The notes under the pieces: model-generated
The model's input: only the letters and a program-made list of their open reading frames with translations
Databases searched by the model: none
What the model was told of the DNA's origin: nothing
In this document: positions 6,808-9,263 of the stretch, piece after piece
Position numbering within the stretch: the stretch's first letter is position 1
Layout of the letters: each line of letters starts with the position of its first letter
Translations under genes and position numbers: made by a program
Assembly (NCBI GenBank): GCA_934183145.1
Contig: CAKPSA010000047.1
Span: 1-9,263 of the forward strand
Direction: 5' to 3'
Source of the DNA: an uncultured Veillonella sp.
Lineage (GTDB): Bacteria > Bacillota > Negativicutes > Veillonellales > Veillonellaceae
DNA: 9,263 nt

Positions 6808-7371
6808 ATGAAATCCTTATTTGTAAAAGGTAGTCTTGTATTAGCCTTGGCAGCAGTGTTTGGTATGCCAAATGCAAGTGCAGCCCCTTTAGTAGCGGTA
6901 GAACCAACTATTGCAGTTGTTGATGGAAACCATGCAGCGATTGTAGGTGCTAATGGTTTATTAAATGCATTTATTCAAAACCATCCAAATGCAGCAATCA
7001 CTGAAATCTCTTTTGATGCGGATGGTGGTCAAATTAGATATGATGTAGAAGGTTTTGATGAAAGTGGCAAGTATGAGCTTACTTATATCTATGCAACAAA
7101 TCAAATCTTTGAAAAACGTGAAGGCGACTTCCATAAATCGTTAAAGAAAAAATCCTTTGATCCTCGTGAAATCTTACCGCCAGCAGCAGTAGTTAATTTT
7201 GCCTATGCTCAAACACAAGGCAAAGCGACAAGCCTTAATGAGTGGTCTGTACACCATGACAAAGGTAAAATAGTATACAAAGTTAGCTTCGGTACTGAAG
7301 GTGACAAAGAGGTCGATGTACGTATTGATGCTATGAATGGCACTTTACTATCTGTTAAATTTGATGACTAA
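6808..7371 (+). CDS. Secreted protein with two PepSY-like domains
   Basis: A 187-residue exported protein. The ATG at 6808 is preferred because GGAGG (6798-6802) precedes it by 5 bases; an in-frame ATG at 6796 overlaps that site. The N-terminus is a signal peptide: MKSLFVKG, a hydrophobic core, and cleavage expected after Ala25 (ASA|AP). Two repeats of about 65 residues follow. The first, about 43-107, has helix AIVGANGLLNAF and strands ITEISFD, IRYDVEGFDESGKYELTYIY. The second, about 122-187, has helix AVVNFAYA and strands NEWSVHHDKGKIVYKVSF, EVDVRIDAMNGTLLSVKFD. The strand pattern ending in D-x-x-[TN]-G-x-x-x-x is typical of PepSY domains, which occur in secreted peptidase propeptides and in stand-alone exported proteins. 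No catalytic domain is attached; role unknown. It is a paralog of the next gene. A strong terminator follows. Confidence 0.88.
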   Translation: MKSLFVKGSLVLALAAVFGMPNASAAPLVAVEPTIAVVDGNHAAIVGANGLLNAFIQNHPNAAITEISFDADGGQIRYDVEGFDESGKYELTYIYATNQIFEKREGDFHKSLKKKSFDPREILPPAAVVNFAYAQTQGKATSLNEWSVHHDKGKIVYKVSFGTEGDKEVDVRIDAMNGTLLSVKFDD

Positions 7372-7435
7372 ACATTTCTGTGATTAGTAAATATAACTTA
7401 ATAGTAGACCGCTTATTATCTTAAATATAAGAATT

Positions 7436-7490
7436 AAACTCCTTAATACTATCTTTTTTATAGTAAATGATAGTGTTAAGGAGTTTTTTT
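7436..7490 (+). terminator. Intrinsic terminator after PepSY gene 1
   Basis: A long stem of 18 pairs (7436-7453 with 7469-7486, one T-G wobble) surrounds a 15-base T/A-rich loop and is followed by a T-run to 7490. It isolates PepSY gene 1 from the following gene. Confidence 0.92.
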
Positions 7491-7886
7491 GTGAAAGTTT
7501 GCTCATGAAAAAGGATGTTTAGTTTATGAAAATTACAATGAGAGGCTAAGGTTCCTTTATATATGGGGAAAATAGATTTTTTAATTTGGTTCATAGAATA
7601 CTTAATTGCAAATCGAATACTATAGAATTTCATTGAAATTACATATAAATTCATATTACCCTCACGCTAAAATTAGCTAATTGGGCATATTCTACATTTT
7701 TATTTCATAGATTATCGATAATATGTGTCCAGTCAAAAGACAGAACTCAAATATATCGGGAATTTCCAGACTATATATCTACAGTCCACGCTAGATATAT
7801 GTTTTGGAACTATAACGGTAACACCGAGTTGGTTTAAAATATATATGCGTAATTTTGCATATATATGGATTATCAAGGAGGATATT
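7491..7886 (+). promoter_or_regulatory. Gene-free leader of PepSY gene 2 with three palindromes
   Basis: About 396 bases without a convincing gene; short frames here are broken or lack ribosome sites. The stretch holds ATTATCGATAAT (7711-7722, a perfect 12-base palindrome), ATATATCTA/TAGATATAT (7773-7781 and 7792-7800, 10-base loop) and ATATATATGC/GCATATATAT (7839-7848 and 7857-7866, 8-base loop). The last ends 8 bases before the ribosome site AAGGAGG (7875-7881). I see no consensus promoter; the candidates GATAAT (7717-7722) and TATAAC (7811-7816) lack good -35 partners. No known riboswitch is recognised. Confidence 0.4.
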
Positions 7887-8495
7887 ATGAAAAAATCTAT
7901 TTTAAAAAGCAGTATTGCTTTAGCAGTAGCTGGCGTATTTGGTGCTACTGTAGCAGTAACAGCGGCTGAACAAGCAACACCAGTTCCTGTAACTCAAGAG
8001 GTAGCAGCTACTGCAGCTCCTGTGGCAGCACCTACTGCTAATCAAGCAGTTCCTACAATTCAAGTAACTCCAGCAGCTAAAGCTGAAGTAGCTCCAGTAG
8101 TACCAGCAGCTCAAAATACTACTCCAGTTCCAACAGCAACTCAAGATGTAAAAGCTCCAGTAGCTCAAGACACCGTAGTTCCAGCAGCAGCTAACCCTGC
8201 AGCAGCAACTCCTACAATTGAAACTGCAGCAGTAGCAAAAGCTCCTAGCGAAGCTAAAGTAGTGCGTGCAGCCGATAAAAAAGTAGAAGCTAATAAAGAA
8301 GAAAAAAATACTAAAAAAGCGCAAGCACACAAAGCGCCTAAAGTAAAAGCTGACAAAGCAGTTAAAGCTGTAAAAGAAACTAAAGAAGTAAAAGCAGATA
8401 AAAAAGCTGACAAAAAAGAAACTACTAAAGAGGAAAAAAAAACTCTAAAAGTGGAAAATCACAATCTAGCACAACAAGTAAGTCCACAGGCGTAG
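7887..8495 (+). CDS. Secreted Pro/Ala- and Lys-rich protein, frame-0 product of a frameshifted PepSY gene
   Basis: The ATG at 7887 follows AAGGAGG (7875-7881) by 5 bases and opens a signal peptide (MKKSILKSS, hydrophobic core, cleavage near residues 26-27) similar to that of PepSY gene 1. In-frame sequence back to about 7725 has no ribosome site. Residues about 28-120 are low complexity, dominated by Ala, Pro, Val, Thr and Gln (for example VAAPVAAPTANQAVP). Residues about 130-185 are Lys/Ala/Glu-rich (KAPKVKADKAVKAVKE). Such Pro/Ala and Lys-rich linkers are common in proteins that span the periplasm or contact peptidoglycan. As read, the frame ends at residue 202 after an unrelated 17-residue tail that begins at a run of nine A's. 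The expected PepSY domains follow in the -1 frame, so this is probably the first half of a 348-residue protein. Confidence 0.8.
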   Translation: MKKSILKSSIALAVAGVFGATVAVTAAEQATPVPVTQEVAATAAPVAAPTANQAVPTIQVTPAAKAEVAPVVPAAQNTTPVPTATQDVKAPVAQDTVVPAAANPAAATPTIETAAVAKAPSEAKVVRAADKKVEANKEEKNTKKAQAHKAPKVKADKAVKAVKETKEVKADKKADKKETTKEEKKTLKVENHNLAQQVSPQA

Positions 8496-8932
8496 TCGAT
8501 CAAAATAGTATTTTTGTAATTGGTGCGAATTATCTAATCGATCAATTTGAAAATAAATATGGCGACTCTAAGATTACTAATGTATCCTTCAAAGCTGCCG
8601 ATAAAACTGCTATCTATGAAGTAGACGGTTTCAATACTAGTGGTGCCCATTCCATGACTCTAGATGTGGCATCTGGTAATGTAACTGAAGGTACTCCTAA
8701 AGCATATGATGCATCCATGGAAGCTAGTGCTATTGATGCTGGTACTGTGTTACCTCCACATGTGGCGATCAATGCAGCCTTCGCACAAACTGGCAATGTA
8801 GCAACTGGCATTAACTCTTGGTCGGTAGCAAACCAAAACGGTAAACCTATTTATACTGTAGAGTTCCATGATGCTCAAAATAAACCTGTATCCATCGTAT
8901 TGGATGCTAAAACAGGTATGGCAGTAAAATAA
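8429..8932 (+). pseudogene. PepSY-domain half of the frameshifted gene (-1 frame, no start of its own)
   Basis: This frame is open from just after a TAA at 8426-8428 to the TAA at 8930-8932. It first reads a Lys/Ser/Thr-rich linker (KKNSKSGKSQSSTTSKSTG). Two PepSY-like domains follow, clearly homologous to PepSY gene 1: VIGANYLIDQF versus IVGANGLLNAF, VLPPHVAINAAFAQ versus ILPPAAVVNFAYAQ, INSWSVANQNGKPIYTVEF versus LNEWSVHHDKGKIVYKVSF, and a final LDAKTGMAV versus IDAMNGTLLSV. The only ATG of note (8654) falls inside the first domain with no ribosome site, so independent translation is unlikely. Joining it to the upstream frame at the A9 run gives one 348-residue secreted protein. Three explanations fit: a one-base sequence error or mutation, phase variation, or programmed slippage. 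It may therefore not be a true pseudogene. Confidence 0.75.
8434..8442 (+). promoter_or_regulatory. A9 homopolymer containing an in-phase A AAA AAA slippery heptamer
   Basis: Nine A's lie at 8434-8442. In the upstream reading frame the codons are GAA AAA AAA ACT, so A AAA AAA (8435-8441) is in the correct phase for a -1 ribosomal slip. Reading then resumes at AAC (8441-8443) in exactly the frame of the PepSY domains. Transcriptional slippage or a change to A10 would give the same fusion. A weak 5-bp stem (GTGGA 8451-8455 with TCCAC 8483-8487) is the only downstream pairing I found. Confidence 0.55.
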
Positions 8933-8980
8933 GCTAATCCATATCCTATGTCACTGTAAAGCAACCCCTTTTAATACACG

Positions 8981-9052
8981 AACACTAAACACACAAAACT
9001 ATACACACACATACACAATACACTTACACACACAATAAACAATTACACACAC
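8981..9052 (+). promoter_or_regulatory. G-free ACA-rich tract, possible Rho-loading (rut) region
   Basis: Seventy-two consecutive bases contain no G on the plus strand and 23 C's, mostly as ACA/CAC repeats. No hairpin/U-tract terminator lies between the PepSY stop codon and this tract. A C-rich, G-poor unstructured transcript just after a gene is the known signature of Rho utilisation sites. Rho action here is inferred. Confidence 0.4.
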
Positions 9053-9055
9053 GCA

Positions 9056-9116
9056 GCCCTCTGGATTGGATAGACAAACATTGACTCTCTCCTATGCCGT
9101 CTGTCGTTCAGAGGGC
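9056..9116 (+). other. GC-rich hairpin with large loop
   Basis: GCCCTCTG (9056-9063) pairs perfectly with CAGAGGGC (9109-9116) around a 45-base loop, within which GACA (9073-9076) and TGTC (9102-9105) may pair. No T-run follows, so it is not a standard terminator. It may protect a 3' end upstream of a Rho stop or be part of an RNA element. Confidence 0.45.
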
Positions 9117-9160
9117 CCCTTATGCATTGTGGTTCCCTCCCAATCATAAGATTATATACT

Positions 9161-9171
9161 TGGTATATAAT
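9161..9171 (+). promoter_or_regulatory. -10 region for the transcript at the right edge
   Basis: TATAAT (9166-9171) lies in TGGTATATAAT, which may act as an extended -10. No clear -35 is visible. Transcription would start near 9178, upstream of the structured RNA at the window edge. Confidence 0.4.
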
Positions 9172-9204
9172 ACTCTCTCTCACAATAAGAACGTAACTGC
9201 TTTA

Positions 9205-9263
9205 CAGTACGCTAGGTATAGGGGAGCAGGAAAGCCCGTAATACATGTAGACCGCTGCATGTA
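9205..9263 (+). ncRNA. Possible 5' (Alu) part of a large bacterial signal recognition particle RNA, truncated by the window
   Basis: The segment reads CGCTAGG, GGGGAG, then GCCCGTAA and GTAGACCGCT. This order resembles the Alu domain of Firmicute SRP RNA as I remember it (GTGCTAGG, GGGGAG, GCCCTGTA, GCAATCCGCT). The last part forms a hairpin of 9 pairs (TACATGTAG 9242-9250 with CTGCATGTA 9255-9263, one T-G wobble, ACCG loop), matching the position of Alu helix 4. SRP RNA, with Ffh, targets membrane and secreted proteins to the translocon; the Alu part is thought to slow elongation. The diagnostic S-domain with its GGAA tetraloop would lie beyond the window, and helix 3 does not match well, so this is tentative. 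Other structured RNAs, or a leader RNA, remain possible. Confidence 0.35.

Larger units (their letters stand above)
8953..9208. repeat. 11-bp long-range inverted repeat enclosing the intergenic region
   Basis: ACTGTAAAGCA (8953-8963) is the exact reverse complement of TGCTTTACAGT (9198-9208), 234 bases apart. The pair could close a large RNA fold or mark a recombination or duplication event. No transposase or direct target repeat is seen. Confidence 0.5.

Noticed and set aside
7421..7654. Open frame of 77 codons on the minus strand
   Set aside because: Its 3' part runs through the terminator stem of PepSY gene 1, its composition is AT-driven, and it has no convincing start signal.
7725..7886. 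N-terminal extension of PepSY gene 2 from an upstream GTG
   Set aside because: The frame is open, but there is no ribosome site at 7725, while ATG 7887 has AAGGAGG and begins a normal signal peptide.
7920..8413. Minus-strand frames rich in Cys/Ser or Ala opposite the linker gene
   Set aside because: Their composition is a by-product of the Pro/Ala- and Lys-rich low-complexity coding sequence on the other strand.
8654..8932. Separate short gene starting at ATG 8654
   Set aside because: The start falls inside a PepSY domain that is clearly homologous upstream of it, and no ribosome site precedes it.
8953..9208. Insertion sequence bounded by the 11-bp inverted repeat
   Set aside because: There is no transposase frame inside and no flanking target-site duplication, so a mobile element is not supported beyond the repeat itself.
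9205..9263. RNase P RNA or tmRNA at the right edge
   Set aside because: The universal RNase P GAGGAAAGTC core and the tRNA-like ends of tmRNA are absent; GGAAAGCCCG is only a superficial match.

Overview
The window is AT-rich bacterial DNA with strong Gram-positive-type Shine-Dalgarno sites, TATAAT-type promoters and compact hairpin/U-tract terminators. Taken together with a family-9 metal-binding lipoprotein, a cluster of Yip1-like membrane proteins and PepSY secretory proteins, this suggests a low-GC Firmicute. My best guess is a diderm Negativicute such as Veillonella. That placement is an inference from style and gene content, because no 16S rRNA or other marker gene is present.

Left region (1-1864): a divergent metal-uptake locus. 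The minus-strand gene encodes a ZnuC/MntB-like ABC ATPase and runs off the left edge through an in-frame hexamer repeat coding for (Gln-Ala)n. The plus-strand gene encodes the matching ZnuA/TroA-like substrate-binding lipoprotein. About 147 bp between them holds two overlapping promoters and a weak palindrome that could bind a Fur-family metalloregulator. The permease gene is not visible and may lie beyond the left edge.

Middle region (1865-5710): five consecutive plus-strand genes for small (about 190-227 residue) polytopic membrane proteins. They look like diverged paralogs of one Yip1-like fold. Intrinsic terminators split them into four transcription units (gene 1; gene 2; genes 3+4; gene 5), and several units have extended -10 promoters. 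Their function is unknown.

Region 5711-6720: one minus-strand gene for a cysteine-rich FliB-like (flagellin lysine N-methylase family) protein. It converges on the Yip1-like block across a bidirectional terminator.

Right region (6721-8932): two paralogous secreted PepSY-type proteins. The first is intact: a signal peptide plus two PepSY-like domains. The second carries an extra Pro/Ala-rich and Lys-rich spacer, and its reading frame breaks at a run of nine A's. Its PepSY part continues in the -1 frame, exactly as an in-phase A AAA AAA slippery heptamer or a one-base homopolymer change would predict.

Right edge (8933-9263): no protein gene. It holds a 72-base G-free, ACA-rich tract (a possible Rho-loading site), a GC-rich hairpin, an 11-bp long-range inverted repeat, a TATAAT promoter element and, at the very end, what may be the 5' Alu-type part of a large bacterial signal recognition particle RNA.
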